The position numbers and the translations under genes are program-made. A stretch of 64,000 bases of DNA from Belnapia mucosa. Lineage in GTDB: Bacteria > Pseudomonadota > Alphaproteobacteria > Acetobacterales > Acetobacteraceae. The DNA is taken from the NCBI RefSeq assembly GCF_016775475.1, contig NZ_JAEUXJ010000001.1:186001-250000 (forward strand). Reading direction: 5' to 3'. Under the pieces are notes generated by a model. It made no database searches. It was not told the DNA's origin and saw only the letters and a program-made list of their open reading frames with translations. Of this stretch, positions 51,749 through 61,222 are shown piece by piece; within the stretch, counting starts at the first letter, position 1, and the number at the start of each line of letters is the position of its first letter.

Positions 51749-51784
51749 GGCCGCTGAACGACGAAGCCGTGGTCGGGATGCACT

Positions 51785-53827
51785 CTACTCCGGCACGTTC
51801 CGCCGCAATTCCTCCAACCAGGCCCGCGCATTGCCATCGGACGGCGCCCGCCAGTCGCCGCGCGGCGAGAGCGAGCCGCCGGCGGCGACCTTCGGCCCGT
51901 TCGGCATGGCGCTGCGCTTGAACTGGCTGAAGCCGAAGAAGCGTTGCAGGAAGACCTCCAGCCAGTGGCGGATGGTCGGCAGGTCATAGGCGTTGCGCTT
52001 CGCCTCGGGGAAATGCGGCGGCCAGTTGCCGCGCGCCGCATCGCCCCAGGCCTGCAGGGCGAGGAAGGCGATCTTCGACGGCCTGAAACCGTACCGAAGC
52101 GTGTAGTAGAGGTTGAAGTCCTGCAGCGCATAGGGGCCGACCTTGGCCTCGGTACTCTGCAGGGCCTTGCCGTCCTCGGCCGGCACCAGTTCCGGCGAAA
52201 TCTCGGTATCGAGGATGGCGCCCAGCACCTCGCCCACCTCGGCGCTGAACTGATCGGTGGCGATGACCCAGCGGATCAGGTGCTGGATCAGCGTCTTCGG
52301 CACGCCGGCATTGACGTTGTAATGCGACATCTGGTCGCCGACGCCATAGGTGCACCAGCCCAGCGCGAGTTCGGACAGGTCGCCGGTGCCGAGCACGATG
52401 CCGTCCACGTAATTGGCGGCGCGGAACAGGTAGTCGGTCCGCAGCCCCGCCTGGACGTTCTCGAAGGTGATGTCATAGACCGGCTCCCCCTTGGCGAAGG
52501 GATGGCCGAGATCGCCCAGCATCTGCCGCGCCGCCGGGCGAATATCCAGCTCCCGCGCCTCGATGCCGAGGCTCGCCATCAGCCGGTGCGCATTGCCCTT
52601 CGTGCCCTCCGAGGTGCCGAAGCCCGGCATGGTGAAGCCGAGGATGTCGGTGCGGGGCCGGCCCAGCAGGTCCATCGCCCGGGCGGCCACGATCAGCGCC
52701 TGGGTGCTGTCGAGCCCGCCCGAGACGCCGATGACGATGCGCTTGATCCGCGCCGCCTCCATCCGCTGCACGAGGCCGGCGACCTGGATGTTGTACGCCT
52801 CGTAGCAATCCTGGGCGAGCCGCTCGGGATGGGCGGGCACGAAGGGGAAGCGCTCGATCGGCCGGGCGAAGCCGATATCCTCCATCGGCGGGTCGAGCCG
52901 GAAGGGGATGCGACGGAAGCCGGCCGCCGCCGGGGTGTTGCGCCGGTTGTCGTCAAAGGTGCCCTGGCGCATCCGTTCCTGCCGGAGCAGGTCGAGGTCG
53001 ATATCGGCGACGGCCATCTGAGCGTCGCGCGGGAAGCGTGGCGTCTCGGCCAGGAGGGCGCCATTCTCCCAGATCTCGGCTTGGCCATCCCAGGAGACCT
53101 CGGTGGTCGATTCGCCCGCCCCGGCGGCGGTATAGGCATAGGCGGCGAGGCAGCGGGCGGATTGCGACTGGCAGAGCATCCGCCGCGTCTCCGCCTTGCC
53201 GATGGTGATCGGGCTGCCGGAGATGTTCAGCAGCACCGTCGCACCCGCCAGGGCCGCCGGCCCGCTGGGCGGGATCGGCACCCAGAAATCCTCGCAGATC
53301 TCGGTATGGATCAGCAGGCCGGGGACATCCTCCGCCTCGAAGATCAGCCCGGCGGTGAAGGGCGCCACCTGGCCGGCGAGGCGGATATCGCCCTCCGGCG
53401 CGCCATCGCCCTGGGCGAGCTGGCGCTTCTCGTAGAATTCACGATAGGTCGGCAGATAGGTCTTCGGCACCACGCCGAGCAGCCGGCCCCGATGGATGAC
53501 CAGCGCGGTGTTATAGACCCGCCCGGCATGGCGCAGCGGGGCGCCGACCACCAGCAGCGGCCGGAGGGTGCGGGAGGCTTCGAGCAGGTCGCCCGCCGCC
53601 CGCTCCACCGCATCCAGCAGCGCGTCCTGCAGCAGCAGGTCCTCGATCGAGTAGCCGGAGAGGGCAAGCTCCGGGAAGACGGCGACCGCCGCCCCGCGGG
53701 TATCGGCTTCCCGCGCGACCTTGAGGATCGAGGCCGCATTCGTCGGCGGATCGGCCAGCGAAGTGCGGATGGTGCAGGCGGCGACCCGGGCGAAGCCGTG
53801 CCGGTAGAGTGAGGTGAAGGGCGTCAT
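51785..53827 (-). CDS. nadE: glutamine-dependent NAD+ synthase
   Basis: 680-residue two-domain enzyme making NAD+ from deamido-NAD+, ATP and glutamine. Residues 1-290 are the nitrilase-fold glutaminase with Glu ([12 protein letters not shown]), Lys ([14 protein letters not shown]) and Cys ([10 protein letters not shown]). The synthetase domain has the PP-loop ([19 protein letters not shown]), [14 protein letters not shown], and [20 protein letters not shown]. Length fits the long form found in many bacteria. It lies downstream of the Lon-like ATPase gene. Confidence 0.96.
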   Translation of the reverse strand: MTPFTSLYRHGFARVAACTIRTSLADPPTNAASILKVAREADTRGAAVAVFPELALSGYSIEDLLLQDALLDAVERAAGDLLEASRTLRPLLVVGAPLRHAGRVYNTALVIHRGRLLGVVPKTYLPTYREFYEKRQLAQGDGAPEGDIRLAGQVAPFTAGLIFEAEDVPGLLIHTEICEDFWVPIPPSGPAALAGATVLLNISGSPITIGKAETRRMLCQSQSARCLAAYAYTAAGAGESTTEVSWDGQAEIWENGALLAETPRFPRDAQMAVADIDLDLLRQERMRQGTFDDNRRNTPAAAGFRRIPFRLDPPMEDIGFARPIERFPFVPAHPERLAQDCYEAYNIQVAGLVQRMEAARIKRIVIGVSGGLDSTQALIVAARAMDLLGRPRTDILGFTMPGFGTSEGTKGNAHRLMASLGIEARELDIRPAARQMLGDLGHPFAKGEPVYDITFENVQAGLRTDYLFRAANYVDGIVLGTGDLSELALGWCTYGVGDQMSHYNVNAGVPKTLIQHLIRWVIATDQFSAEVGEVLGAILDTEISPELVPAEDGKALQSTEAKVGPYALQDFNLYYTLRYGFRPSKIAFLALQAWGDAARGNWPPHFPEAKRNAYDLPTIRHWLEVFLQRFFGFSQFKRSAMPNGPKVAAGGSLSPRGDWRAPSDGNARAWLEELRRNVPE

Positions 53828-53860
53828 CCTGGGGAGGATAACGCCGCTTCGCGGGATTCG

Positions 53861-55384
53861 TCAGCAGCGGGGCCCGGCCAGCGCCGCCTCGGCGGCGATG
53901 CCGAGGCATTCCTCCATCTGCGCCCGCAGCCGGCGCAGGTTGCGGTGCCCGGCGAAGCCCCGCCGCAGGGCCTCCCGCGTCTCCGGCGGCAGGGGCGGCA
54001 GCTCGTCCGGGACGCAGCCCATATCCTCGGCGATGCCCGAGAGCAGGCCGGCATAGGTTCCGGCGAAGGCGCTGGCCGGCGGCGGCTCGATCTGATGGAC
54101 CGAGAGGCGGGAGAGCAGCGGGGCGCTGATCCCCCGCGTCTCGTTCGCCGCCATGACCCAGATCGCATGCCGCAGATCGGCCGCGGTGCGGAGGCATTCG
54201 TCGAACCAGGCGGCGCTGCTCTCCGGCTCGATCATCGCCAGCAGCGTGTCATGGGCGCGGCCATTGGTGTCGCGCTGGCCGCCCGCCTTCTCGATCTCGT
54301 CGAGGAAGAAGACCGGGTTCGGCGCGCCAAGCCGGGCCATCTCGGCGATCGGCCAGGCCGGGGTGGTGGCCGACCAGCCGCGCGCCGTGCCCTGGAGGCA
54401 GCGGTTGTCGGTGGCGCCGCCGAGGTTGAGGCTGGCGAAGGGCAGGTCGAGCGCGCGGGCGAGGCGGCGGGCGAACCAGGTCTTGCCGATGCCCGGCGGG
54501 CCGACCAGCAGGATCGGGCGCAGCCGCGGCGAGGGACGGCCGGCATGGGCCGCCAGCGCCAGGCTGCGCCGGATCTCGGCCAGCGGCGCGGCGAAGGCCG
54601 GTGCCGCCTGAGCCAGGGCGGAAAGCCGGGCCAGCGCATCCCGCGGCACCCGGCGAAGCGGCAGCGGCGTGGTCAGAGGGTGGTAGGACTGCCATTCCGC
54701 CCGTTCATTCGGTGGGGTGAAGGGCTGCAGCACCACCACCTGGCTGCCCGGATAGGCGACGGCCGGTGGCGGGGCAGGGGCAGCGGCCGGTGCCGGGGCC
54801 TGCTGCGGCAGCGGCAGGTTCAGCGTCTCGGCCAAGCGCGAGGGAAGCGGGCGCGCGCTCTCGGGCCCCGGCAGGAAGCGCAGCCAGAGATCGGCCGAGA
54901 GCCGTGCCGCCAGCACGAAATGCCGCAGCCGGGTCGGGTCGCCGGCGAGGCCGCGTGCCTCGGCATGCAGGCGGTATTGCAGCGCCTCGATGCAGGCCAG
55001 CGCGCCCTGGCGGGCGAGGCTGCCGCCGCGCTCGGCGACGATCCGGGCGGCGGCGATGATCAGGGCCGGGCCCTCGGCGAAGCGGCCGGCGATGGCGCCG
55101 AAGCGGGCGATGAAGTCCAGCAGCCCCGCATCGTCGCCCGGCCGCACCGCCTCCTCGCCGATGCGGGAGGGGAAGAGGGGGGAGCGCAGATGGCGCAGCA
55201 GCGCCGCCTCCAGCGCGGCCAGCTCGGTCGTCTCGATGGTCAGCCAGAGCCAGAGCGGTGGGCTGCCCGGCGTGCCGAAGAGCAGGGAGGTGTCTGACAC
55301 CTCGCCCTCGGCGGACTGGCCGACCGGCGCGACGATGGAGTCAGTCTGGAGATTGGTGTCGGGCAATGGGACGGCCTCGCTCAC
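53861..55384 (-). CDS. AAA+ ATPase, Lon-like module without a protease domain
   Basis: 507-residue protein. Residues about 1-190 are helical and unrecognised, followed by a Pro/Ala linker (195-212). The AAA core begins near 260: Walker A GPPGIGKTW (about 295-303), LPFASLNLGGATDNRCLQGT, Walker B NPVFFLDEIEKAGG (about 356-369), then sensor 1 (AIWVMAANET). The LNLGG and FFLDEIEKAGG segments resemble Lon, but the chain ends soon after the C-terminal small domain and has no Ser-Lys protease. It may act as a remodelling ATPase. An AT-rich promoter and two hairpins precede it. Confidence 0.82.
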   Translation of the reverse strand: MSEAVPLPDTNLQTDSIVAPVGQSAEGEVSDTSLLFGTPGSPPLWLWLTIETTELAALEAALLRHLRSPLFPSRIGEEAVRPGDDAGLLDFIARFGAIAGRFAEGPALIIAAARIVAERGGSLARQGALACIEALQYRLHAEARGLAGDPTRLRHFVLAARLSADLWLRFLPGPESARPLPSRLAETLNLPLPQQAPAPAAAPAPPPAVAYPGSQVVVLQPFTPPNERAEWQSYHPLTTPLPLRRVPRDALARLSALAQAAPAFAAPLAEIRRSLALAAHAGRPSPRLRPILLVGPPGIGKTWFARRLARALDLPFASLNLGGATDNRCLQGTARGWSATTPAWPIAEMARLGAPNPVFFLDEIEKAGGQRDTNGRAHDTLLAMIEPESSAAWFDECLRTAADLRHAIWVMAANETRGISAPLLSRLSVHQIEPPPASAFAGTYAGLLSGIAEDMGCVPDELPPLPPETREALRRGFAGHRNLRRLRAQMEECLGIAAEAALAGPRC

Positions 55385-55412
55385 GGGACTGAGAGCAAGA
55401 GAACACCGTCAT

Positions 55413-55443
55413 GTTATATTTGTGAATACAATTCGTATGCCAA
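55413..55443 (-). promoter_or_regulatory. AT-rich candidate promoter of the AAA ATPase gene
   Basis: Reading the minus strand, TTGGCA (55443-55438) and TATAAC (55418-55413) are separated by 19 bp, about 30 bp before the start codon at 55384. The stretch is strikingly AT-rich in a 70% GC genome and includes the dyad ATACGAATTGTAT. The spacing is a little long, so the exact -10 is uncertain. Confidence 0.5.
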
Positions 55444-55500
55444 CAGGCGAAACAACCTTGCCCGTGGCAGGGGTGCCGCGTTCGCAGCACTTCTCGTCCG

Positions 55501-55530
55501 GGATCGGCCTGCCTGTCGTCAGGCCGATCC
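55501..55530. terminator. perfect hairpin between grxD and the AAA gene
   Basis: GGATCGGCCTG (55501-55511) and CAGGCCGATCC (55520-55530) form an 11-bp perfect stem with an 8-nt loop. It lies downstream of grxD on the minus strand and upstream of the next gene's promoter, which suits termination. It lacks a T-run on either strand. Confidence 0.5.
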
Positions 55531-55564
55531 TGGAGGAGGCTTTCGTTCGGCCAGCGATTCACGC

Positions 55565-55584
55565 CCCAAGTGTTTCCACTTGGG
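55565..55584. terminator. second perfect hairpin downstream of grxD
   Basis: CCCAAGTG (55565-55572) and CACTTGGG (55577-55584) form an 8-bp perfect stem with a TTTC tetraloop, about 24 bp beyond the grxD stop. It is the nearer of two hairpins in this gap. No U-rich tail is seen, so it may protect the transcript end instead. Confidence 0.45.
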
Positions 55585-55607
55585 ACGATCGCGGGCCAGC
55601 CAAACGA

Positions 55608-55946
55608 TCAGGCCTCGGCGGAGACGGGGATGCCCTTCTCCTTCAGCATCGACTGCAGCTCGCCGGCCTGGAACATCTCCATGATGATGTCGCAGCCGCC
55701 GACGAACTCACCCTTCACATAGAGCTGCGGGATGGTCGGCCAGTTGGCATAGGCCTTGATGCCCTCGCGGATTTCCATGTCCTCCAGCACGTTCACGCCT
55801 TTGAACGGCACGCCGATATGGCTGAGGATCTGCACCACGCGGGCGGAGAAGCCGCATTGCGGGAAGACCGGGGTGCCCTTCATGAAGAGCACGACCGGGT
55901 TGGCGTTGATATCGGTCTCGATACGTTCGAAGACGGGGTTGGTCAT
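55608..55946 (-). CDS. grxD: monothiol glutaredoxin (Grx4/GrxD type)
   Basis: 112-residue CGFS glutaredoxin. The active site [13 protein letters not shown], the glutathione-binding [20 protein letters not shown] and the start ([19 protein letters not shown]) are canonical. Such proteins carry [2Fe-2S] clusters, often together with a BolA partner, which is encoded 18 bp upstream. The pair follows purL, a conserved arrangement in alphaproteobacteria. Confidence 0.96.
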   Translation of the reverse strand: MTNPVFERIETDINANPVVLFMKGTPVFPQCGFSARVVQILSHIGVPFKGVNVLEDMEIREGIKAYANWPTIPQLYVKGEFVGGCDIIMEMFQAGELQSMLKEKGIPVSAEA

Positions 55947-55964
55947 GGTGGGATCTCCGATAGG

Positions 55965-56198
55965 TCAGGCAGGGGCAGAGGTTTGCAGGGCCAGGGCGTG
56001 CAACTCGCCCCCCATGCGGCCGCGGAGCGCGGCATAGACGAGCTGGTGCTGCTGGACCCGGCTGCGGCCACGGAAGGCTTCCGAGACCACGGTGGCGGCA
56101 TAGTGGTCGCCGTCCCCCGCCAGATCCTCGATGGTGACCTGCGCATCGGGGAGCGCCGCCTTGATCAGCGCTTCGATCTCCGCCGGTTGCATCGCCAT
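55965..56198 (-). CDS. BolA family protein
   Basis: 77-residue BolA fold protein. The class signature with the conserved His (FRGRSRVQQHQLVYAALRGR) and the GELHALAL end are present, along with the GDGDHYAATVVS loop. BolA proteins bind an Fe-S cluster jointly with CGFS glutaredoxins. It lies between purL (5 bp) and grxD (18 bp), so all three are probably cotranscribed. Confidence 0.93.
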   Translation of the reverse strand: MAMQPAEIEALIKAALPDAQVTIEDLAGDGDHYAATVVSEAFRGRSRVQQHQLVYAALRGRMGGELHALALQTSAPA

Positions 56199-56203
56199 CC
56201 CGT

Positions 56204-58408
56204 TCAGCCCTCCATCAGGGCGGGCAGGGTCGCCTCATGCGCCGCCCGCAGACTGGCTACCGATATGGAACGGCCATCGGGGAGAACCAAGCCCTCCCCC
56301 CCGCTGCGGCCGAGCCGTCGGGCTGGCACCCCCGCCGCCTCGGCAGCCGCGATCAGCGCCGTAGCATCGGCGACGGCGAGCACATAGCGCCCCTGGTCCT
56401 CGCCGAACCAGAAGGCATGGGCGGGGCAATCGGCCGGGCTGGGAAGGAGGGTGGCGCCGATGCCACTCGCCATCGCCATTTCCGCCACAGTCACCAGCAG
56501 CCCGCCATCGGCGCAATCGTGGCAGGCGCGGACGGCGCCCGAGAGGATCTGGGCACGGACGAAATCGCCATTGCGGCGCTCGGCCGTGAGGTCGACCGGC
56601 GGCGGCGCGCCTTCCTCCCGCCCCGAGATCTCGCGCAGCCAGAGGGACTGGCCGAGCCAGCCCTGCGTATCGCCGATCAGCACCAACTCGGTGCCGGCCG
56701 GCAGGGCGAGGCCGATCGCCTGGGTCACATCCTCCAGCACGCCGACGCCGCCGATGGCGGGGGTGGGAAGGATGCCGCGGCCTTCCGTCTCGTTGTAGAG
56801 CGAGACATTGCCCGAGACGACGGGGAAGTCGAGCGCGGTGCAGGCGCTCGCCATGCCGCGGACGGCGGCGGCGAACTGCCCCATGATCTCCGGCTTCTCC
56901 GGGTTGCCGAAATTCATGTTGTCGGTGACGGCCAGCGGCAGGGCGCCGGTGGCGGTCAGGTTCCGCCAGGCCTCGGCCACCGCCTGGCGCCCGCCCTCCT
57001 CGGGATCGGCGAGGCAATAGCGCGGGGTGGTGTCGGTCGTCATGGCCAGGGCGCGGCGGTGGTCCTCGATGCGGACCACGGCGGCATCGGCGGCGCCGGG
57101 GCGTTTCGCCGTCTGGCCGCCGACCATGCTGTCATACTGGTCCCAGATCCAGCGGCGGGAGCAGAGATCGGGGCAGGCGACGAGGGTCGTCAGCGCCGCC
57201 TCCAGCCCCACCGGATCGGCGACCGAGGCCGGGTCCAGCACCGGCTGCTTCGGCGTCTCGGCGGTCGGGCGGCGGTAGAGCGGCGCCTCGCTCTCGAGCG
57301 GGGCGAGGGGGATGTCCGCCTCCACCACGCCGTTGTGGCGGATGACGATATGGCCGGTCTCGGTCAGCCTTCCGATGACGGCGAAATCCAGCTCCCATTT
57401 GGTGAAGATGCGCTCGGCGATGTGCTCGGCACCGGGGCGGAGCACCATCAGCATCCGCTCCTGGCTTTCCGACAGCATCATCTCATAGGCGCTCATCCCC
57501 TGCTCGCGCTGGGGGACACGCTCCATGTCGAGCTCGATGCCGACGCCGCCCTTGCCGGCCATCTCGACCGAGGAGGAGGTGAGGCCGGCCGCGCCCATAT
57601 CCTGGATGGCGACGATGGCGTCCGTCGCCATCAGCTCCATGCAGGCCTCGATCAGCAGCTTCTCGGCGAAGGGGTCGCCGATCTGGACGGTCGGGCGCTT
57701 CTCCTCGGAATCGGCCGAGAATTCGGTGCTGGCCATGGTCGCACCATGGATGCCGTCACGCCCGGTCTTCGAGCCGACATAGACCACCGGGTTGCCGACG
57801 CCGGCCGCGGCGCTGAGGAAGATGCGGTCGCGCGGCGCGATGCCGACCGTCATCGCATTGACCAGCGGGTTGCCGTTGTAGCGCGGGTGGAAGTTCACCT
57901 CGCCGCCCACGGTCGGCACGCCGACGCAATTGCCGTAGCCGCCGATGCCGCGCACCACGCCGTCGATGACCTGCTTCATCCGCGGCGCATCGGGGCTGCC
58001 GAAGCGGAGCGCGTTGAGGTTGGCAATCGGCCGTGCGCCCATGGTGAAGACATCGCGCAGGATGCCGCCCACTCCCGTCGCCGCGCCCTGATAGGGCTCG
58101 ATGAAGGAGGGGTGATTGTGGCTCTCCATCTTGAAGACGGCGGCGAGCCCGTCCCCGATATCGATGACGCCGGCATTCTCGCCCGGGCCATGAATCACCC
58201 AGGGCGCCTTGGTCGGTAGCTCCCGCAGCCAGACCCGGCTCGACTTGTAGGAGCAATGCTCGGACCACATGACGCTGAAGATGCCGAGCTCGGTCAGCGA
58301 GGGCTCCCGGCCGAGGATGGCGAGGACGCGCTCATACTCGTCCGGCTTCAGGCCGAATTCGGCGGCCAGCTGGCGGGCTCTCTCGGGGGCGAGGGTGTCG
58401 ATCTTCAC
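56204..58408 (-). CDS. purL: phosphoribosylformylglycinamidine synthase subunit PurL
   Basis: 734-residue synthetase subunit of the three-part (PurL/PurQ/PurS) FGAM synthase. It shows [20 protein letters not shown] (ATP site), [30 protein letters not shown] and [18 protein letters not shown]. It uses ammonia produced by PurQ to convert FGAR to FGAM with ATP. It is followed by bolA and grxD. A plus-strand LCCL-OmpA gene lies between it and purQ. Confidence 0.97.
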   Translation of the reverse strand: MKIDTLAPERARQLAAEFGLKPDEYERVLAILGREPSLTELGIFSVMWSEHCSYKSSRVWLRELPTKAPWVIHGPGENAGVIDIGDGLAAVFKMESHNHPSFIEPYQGAATGVGGILRDVFTMGARPIANLNALRFGSPDAPRMKQVIDGVVRGIGGYGNCVGVPTVGGEVNFHPRYNGNPLVNAMTVGIAPRDRIFLSAAAGVGNPVVYVGSKTGRDGIHGATMASTEFSADSEEKRPTVQIGDPFAEKLLIEACMELMATDAIVAIQDMGAAGLTSSSVEMAGKGGVGIELDMERVPQREQGMSAYEMMLSESQERMLMVLRPGAEHIAERIFTKWELDFAVIGRLTETGHIVIRHNGVVEADIPLAPLESEAPLYRRPTAETPKQPVLDPASVADPVGLEAALTTLVACPDLCSRRWIWDQYDSMVGGQTAKRPGAADAAVVRIEDHRRALAMTTDTTPRYCLADPEEGGRQAVAEAWRNLTATGALPLAVTDNMNFGNPEKPEIMGQFAAAVRGMASACTALDFPVVSGNVSLYNETEGRGILPTPAIGGVGVLEDVTQAIGLALPAGTELVLIGDTQGWLGQSLWLREISGREEGAPPPVDLTAERRNGDFVRAQILSGAVRACHDCADGGLLVTVAEMAMASGIGATLLPSPADCPAHAFWFGEDQGRYVLAVADATALIAAAEAAGVPARRLGRSGGEGLVLPDGRSISVASLRAAHEATLPALMEG

Positions 58409-58504
58409 GCGTTCGGGATTCCCATGCGGCCGGAATGTCGGTGGTTATAGCAGGAAAGGTGCGGCCGGCAGGGGGCCGGCGCGCCGGGCCGAGGAAGACC
58501 TGCC

Positions 58505-60271
58505 ATGCCGCGCGCGCTCCTGTCGCTGCTCCTGCCCTTGCTGCTGGCTGCCGCGCCGGCCCTGGGCCAGCCGCTGGGCGGCAGTTCCAAGGCCCCGGCG
58601 GCGCCGAGCCAGTGCCCCGACAATATGGAGGCTTATGCCGATAGCAACGAGGTCCTGACCTGCACCTGCCCGGCCGCCCAGGCGGGGCAGGGCGCGGTCT
58701 GGGGCAGCGACACCTACACCGCCGACAGCGCCACCTGCCGCGCCGCGGTCCATGCCGGCATTCTGGGGCGGCAGGGCGGCACCGTCACGGTCGAGATGCT
58801 GCCCGGCCAGCCGCGCTATCCGGGCACCACCCGGAACGGCGTGCAGAGCCAGAATTACGGCAGCTACGGCGCCAGCTACCGCTTCCAGGGCAGTCCGCAG
58901 CAGGCCCAGGCACCGGCCGCCCCGGCGGCGCCGACCAATCTCGGCCAGTGCCCGGACACTATGGAGGCCTTCGCCAACAGCGCCGAGGTCGTGACCTGCG
59001 GCTGCCCGGCCGCCCAGCTCGGCCAGGGCTCGGTCTGGGGCAGCGACACCTATACCTCGGACAGCGCCACCTGCCGGGCTGCGCTGCATGCGGGCATCCT
59101 CGGCCGGCAGGGCGGTCAGGTGACGCTGGAGATGCTGCCGGGCCAGCCGCGCTACCCCGGCATGACCCGCAATGGCGTGCAGAGCCAGAATTACGGCAGC
59201 TATGGCAGCAGCTACCGCTTCCAGGGCGCCCCGCAATCGGCCCAGGCCACGCCCGCCGGCCCGGCCGCCATCAGCCAATGCCCGGACGACATGACCGCCT
59301 ATGCCGATAGCAGTGAGACCGTGACCTGCTCCTGCCCGGCCGCTCAGATCGGCCAGGGCTCGGTCTGGGGGACGGATACCTATACCGCCGACAGTGCGAC
59401 CTGCCGCGCGGCGCTGCATGCCGGCATCCTCGGCCGGCAAGGTGGCCAGGTGACGCTGGAGATGCTGCCGGGTGCGGCCCGCTATCCGGGCACCACCCGC
59501 AATGGCGTGCAGAGCCAGAATTACGGCGCCTATGGCGCCAGCTACCGCTTCCAGGGCGGCCCGCGCCAGGCGGCCTCGGCCGGGCCGCAGCTCTGCCCCG
59601 ACGACATGACCAGCTATGCCGATAGCGGCGAGGCCCTGAGCTGCCTCTGCCCCGGCGAGGCGACCTTGCGCGGCGCGGTCTGGGGCACGGACACCTACAC
59701 CGCCGACAGCGCCACCTGCCGCGCCGCCGTCCATGCCGGGATGATCGCCCAGACCGGCGGCACCGTCGCGCTCCAGATGCTCCCCGGTGCCGCACGCTAT
59801 CCCGGCACCACCCGCAACGGCGTGCAGAGCCAGAATTACGGCGCCTACAACGCCAGCTACCGCTTCACCGGCAACCCGAGGGCGACAAAATCCAGCGCTC
59901 CGGTCCAGGCGCCGGTCGCCGAAACCCTGCAGCGCACCGGCCAGGTGCAGCTCTACATCACCTTCCGCACCAACTCGGCCGATCTCGATATCAGCGCCGC
60001 CCCGGTACTGACCCAGTTGCGGGATGCGCTGGTCGCCGACCCCGCGCTGCGGCTGCGGCTGATCGGCCATACCGACAGCACCGGGTCGGCGGCCACCAAC
60101 CTGCCGCTGTCCCAGCGCCGGGCCGAGAGCGTGCGGCAATGGCTGGTCGCGGCCGGCATCCCGGCCGAGCGGCTGAGCTCGGAGGGGAGGGGGCCGAATG
60201 AGCCGATCGCCGACAATGGCAGCGAGAGCGGCCGGGCGCTGAACCGCCGGGTGCAGGCGGCGCGGCTGTAG
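58505..60271 (+). CDS. exported protein with four LCCL domains and a C-terminal OmpA domain
   Basis: 588-residue protein with a signal peptide (LLSLLLPLLLAAAPALG-Q). Residues about 36-129, 148-241, 258-351 and 363-456 are four LCCL-like repeats, each with paired Cys (TCTCPAAQ, TCRAAVHAG), VWGSDTYTADS and NGVQSQNYGSYGASYRF. Residues about 478-588 are an OmpA-type peptidoglycan-binding domain (YITFRTNSADLDISAAP, IGHTDSTGSAATNLPLSQRR, GRGPNEPIADNG). It would sit in the periplasm tethered to peptidoglycan. LCCL domains are best known from eukaryotic secreted proteins; the ligand here is unknown. Confidence 0.9.
   Translation: MPRALLSLLLPLLLAAAPALGQPLGGSSKAPAAPSQCPDNMEAYADSNEVLTCTCPAAQAGQGAVWGSDTYTADSATCRAAVHAGILGRQGGTVTVEMLPGQPRYPGTTRNGVQSQNYGSYGASYRFQGSPQQAQAPAAPAAPTNLGQCPDTMEAFANSAEVVTCGCPAAQLGQGSVWGSDTYTSDSATCRAALHAGILGRQGGQVTLEMLPGQPRYPGMTRNGVQSQNYGSYGSSYRFQGAPQSAQATPAGPAAISQCPDDMTAYADSSETVTCSCPAAQIGQGSVWGTDTYTADSATCRAALHAGILGRQGGQVTLEMLPGAARYPGTTRNGVQSQNYGAYGASYRFQGGPRQAASAGPQLCPDDMTSYADSGEALSCLCPGEATLRGAVWGTDTYTADSATCRAAVHAGMIAQTGGTVALQMLPGAARYPGTTRNGVQSQNYGAYNASYRFTGNPRATKSSAPVQAPVAETLQRTGQVQLYITFRTNSADLDISAAPVLTQLRDALVADPALRLRLIGHTDSTGSAATNLPLSQRRAESVRQWLVAAGIPAERLSSEGRGPNEPIADNGSESGRALNRRVQAARL
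58610..58891 (+). repeat. LCCL-like domain repeat 1 of 4
   Basis: Codons for residues about 36-129 of the exported OmpA protein. The 94-residue unit begins QCPDNMEAYAD and ends GASYRFQG, and shares most positions with the other three copies. Linkers are Ala/Pro/Gln-rich. Confidence 0.85.
58946..59227 (+). repeat. LCCL-like domain repeat 2 of 4
   Basis: Codons for residues about 148-241. The unit runs from QCPDTMEAFANS to GSSYRFQG; the cysteine spacing equals that of repeat 1, with the same NGVQSQNYG segment. Confidence 0.85.
59276..59557 (+). repeat. LCCL-like domain repeat 3 of 4
   Basis: Codons for residues about 258-351, from QCPDDMTAYADS to GASYRFQG. It is close to repeat 2 in its VTLEMLPG core, suggesting that the copies arose by local duplication. 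Confidence 0.85.
59591..59872 (+). repeat. LCCL-like domain repeat 4 of 4
   Basis: Codons for residues about 363-456. This copy is the most diverged: it reads CLCPGEATLRGAVWG in place of CPAAQxGQG and HAGMIAQTGG in place of HAGILGRQGG, but keeps the cysteines and NGVQSQNYG. Confidence 0.8.
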
Positions 60272-60290
60272 CGACGGCTCAGGCCGTCGC
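60271..60290. terminator. hairpin between convergent LCCL-OmpA and purQ genes
   Basis: GCGACGGC (60271-60278) and GCCGTCGC (60283-60290) form a perfect 8-bp stem with a TCAG loop, spanning the last base of one gene and the stop codon of purQ. Position suggests bidirectional termination; no T-run is visible. Confidence 0.5.
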
Positions 60291-60977
60291 CAGCGCCTCC
60301 GCCAGGCTCTCGAAGAGCGGCAGGCCGTCCGTGCCGTCGATCAGCGGATCGACCTGGTTCTCCGGATGCGGCATCAGCCCCAGCACCCGGAGATTGGGCG
60401 AGAGGATGCCGGCGATGTTGCGCGCGCTGCCGTTGAGGTTCGCCGCCTCGGTCACTTGGCCGTCGGCGGTCGTGTAGCGCAGCGCCACCAGCCCCTCGCC
60501 CTCCAGCCGGTCGAGCGTCGCCTCGTCGGCGAAGTAGTTGCCGTCGCCATGCGCCATGGTAGAGCGGAAGATCTGGCCGCGCTGGAAGCGACCGGTATAG
60601 GCGGTATCCGTCCGCTCCACCCGCATATGGCAGTCCATCGAGAGGAAGCGGAGCGAGGCGTTGCGCAGCAGCGCGCCCGGCAGCAGCCCCGCCTCGGCCA
60701 GCATCTGGAAGCCATTGCAGACGCCGAGCACATGCCCGCCGCGTCCGGCAAATTCGTGAATCGCCCGCATGATCGGGCTCTGCGCCGCCATTGCCCCGCA
60801 GCGGAGATAGTCGCCGTAGGAGAAGCCGCCCGGCAGCACGACGAGGTCGGTGCCGGCCGGCAGCTCCGTATCGCGGTGCCAGAGAATGGCGGGCTTCCGA
60901 CCCGTCGCGCGCTGGAGGGCCAGCGCCATGTCGCGTTCCCGGTTGGTGCCGGGGAACATCACGATCCCTGCCTGCAT
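60279..60977 (-). CDS. purQ: phosphoribosylformylglycinamidine synthase subunit PurQ (glutaminase)
   Basis: 232-residue class I glutamine amidotransferase that supplies ammonia to PurL. It has [38 protein letters not shown], the nucleophile Cys in [20 protein letters not shown] and His-x-Glu in [11 protein letters not shown]. It lies 4 bp downstream of a small membrane protein gene and in the same direction as purS and purC. Confidence 0.97.
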   Translation of the reverse strand: MQAGIVMFPGTNRERDMALALQRATGRKPAILWHRDTELPAGTDLVVLPGGFSYGDYLRCGAMAAQSPIMRAIHEFAGRGGHVLGVCNGFQMLAEAGLLPGALLRNASLRFLSMDCHMRVERTDTAYTGRFQRGQIFRSTMAHGDGNYFADEATLDRLEGEGLVALRYTTADGQVTEAANLNGSARNIAGILSPNLRVLGLMPHPENQVDPLIDGTDGLPLFESLAEALATA

Positions 60978-60981
60978 CCGC

Positions 60982-61218
60982 CTAACCTCCCTGCCAGACG
61001 CGCAGCCAATGCAGCCCGCCCAGCACCAGCATCGTCGTCAAGGCCGCCAAGGTGGCGGCAGTCAGCCATCGGTTCAGCCGGTGCTTCTGCGCCGCCAGGA
61101 ACCCCTTGCGTCGCGGCCCGGCCGCCGGCCGCAGCACCGCCACCCGCTCCTCCCGCCAGCGCAGGCCGATAGCGATCAGCACCGTCAGCCCAAGCATGAT
61201 GAAGAGCGAGGTTTTCAA
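60982..61218 (-). CDS. small two-helix membrane protein
   Basis: 78-residue protein with two hydrophobic helices (residues about 3-19, [16 protein letters not shown]; and about 51-70, [20 protein letters not shown]) joined by a very basic loop ([20 protein letters not shown]). It has no known family to my eye. It is embedded in the purine operon between purS (4 bp) and purQ (4 bp), so it is made with the enzymes. A membrane role connected with purine synthesis is possible but not shown. Confidence 0.75.
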   Translation of the reverse strand: MKTSLFIMLGLTVLIAIGLRWREERVAVLRPAAGPRRKGFLAAQKHRLNRWLTAATLAALTTMLVLGGLHWLRVWQGG

Positions 61219-61222
61219 AGCC

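Noticed and set aside
55341..55562. 73-residue Cys-containing minus-strand frame
   Set aside because: It crosses the AAA start, the promoter-like AT stretch and a hairpin, and has no ribosome site or family resemblance.
58610..59872. Possible CRISPR-like or mobile repeats
   Set aside because: The four units are protein-domain duplications in a single reading frame.
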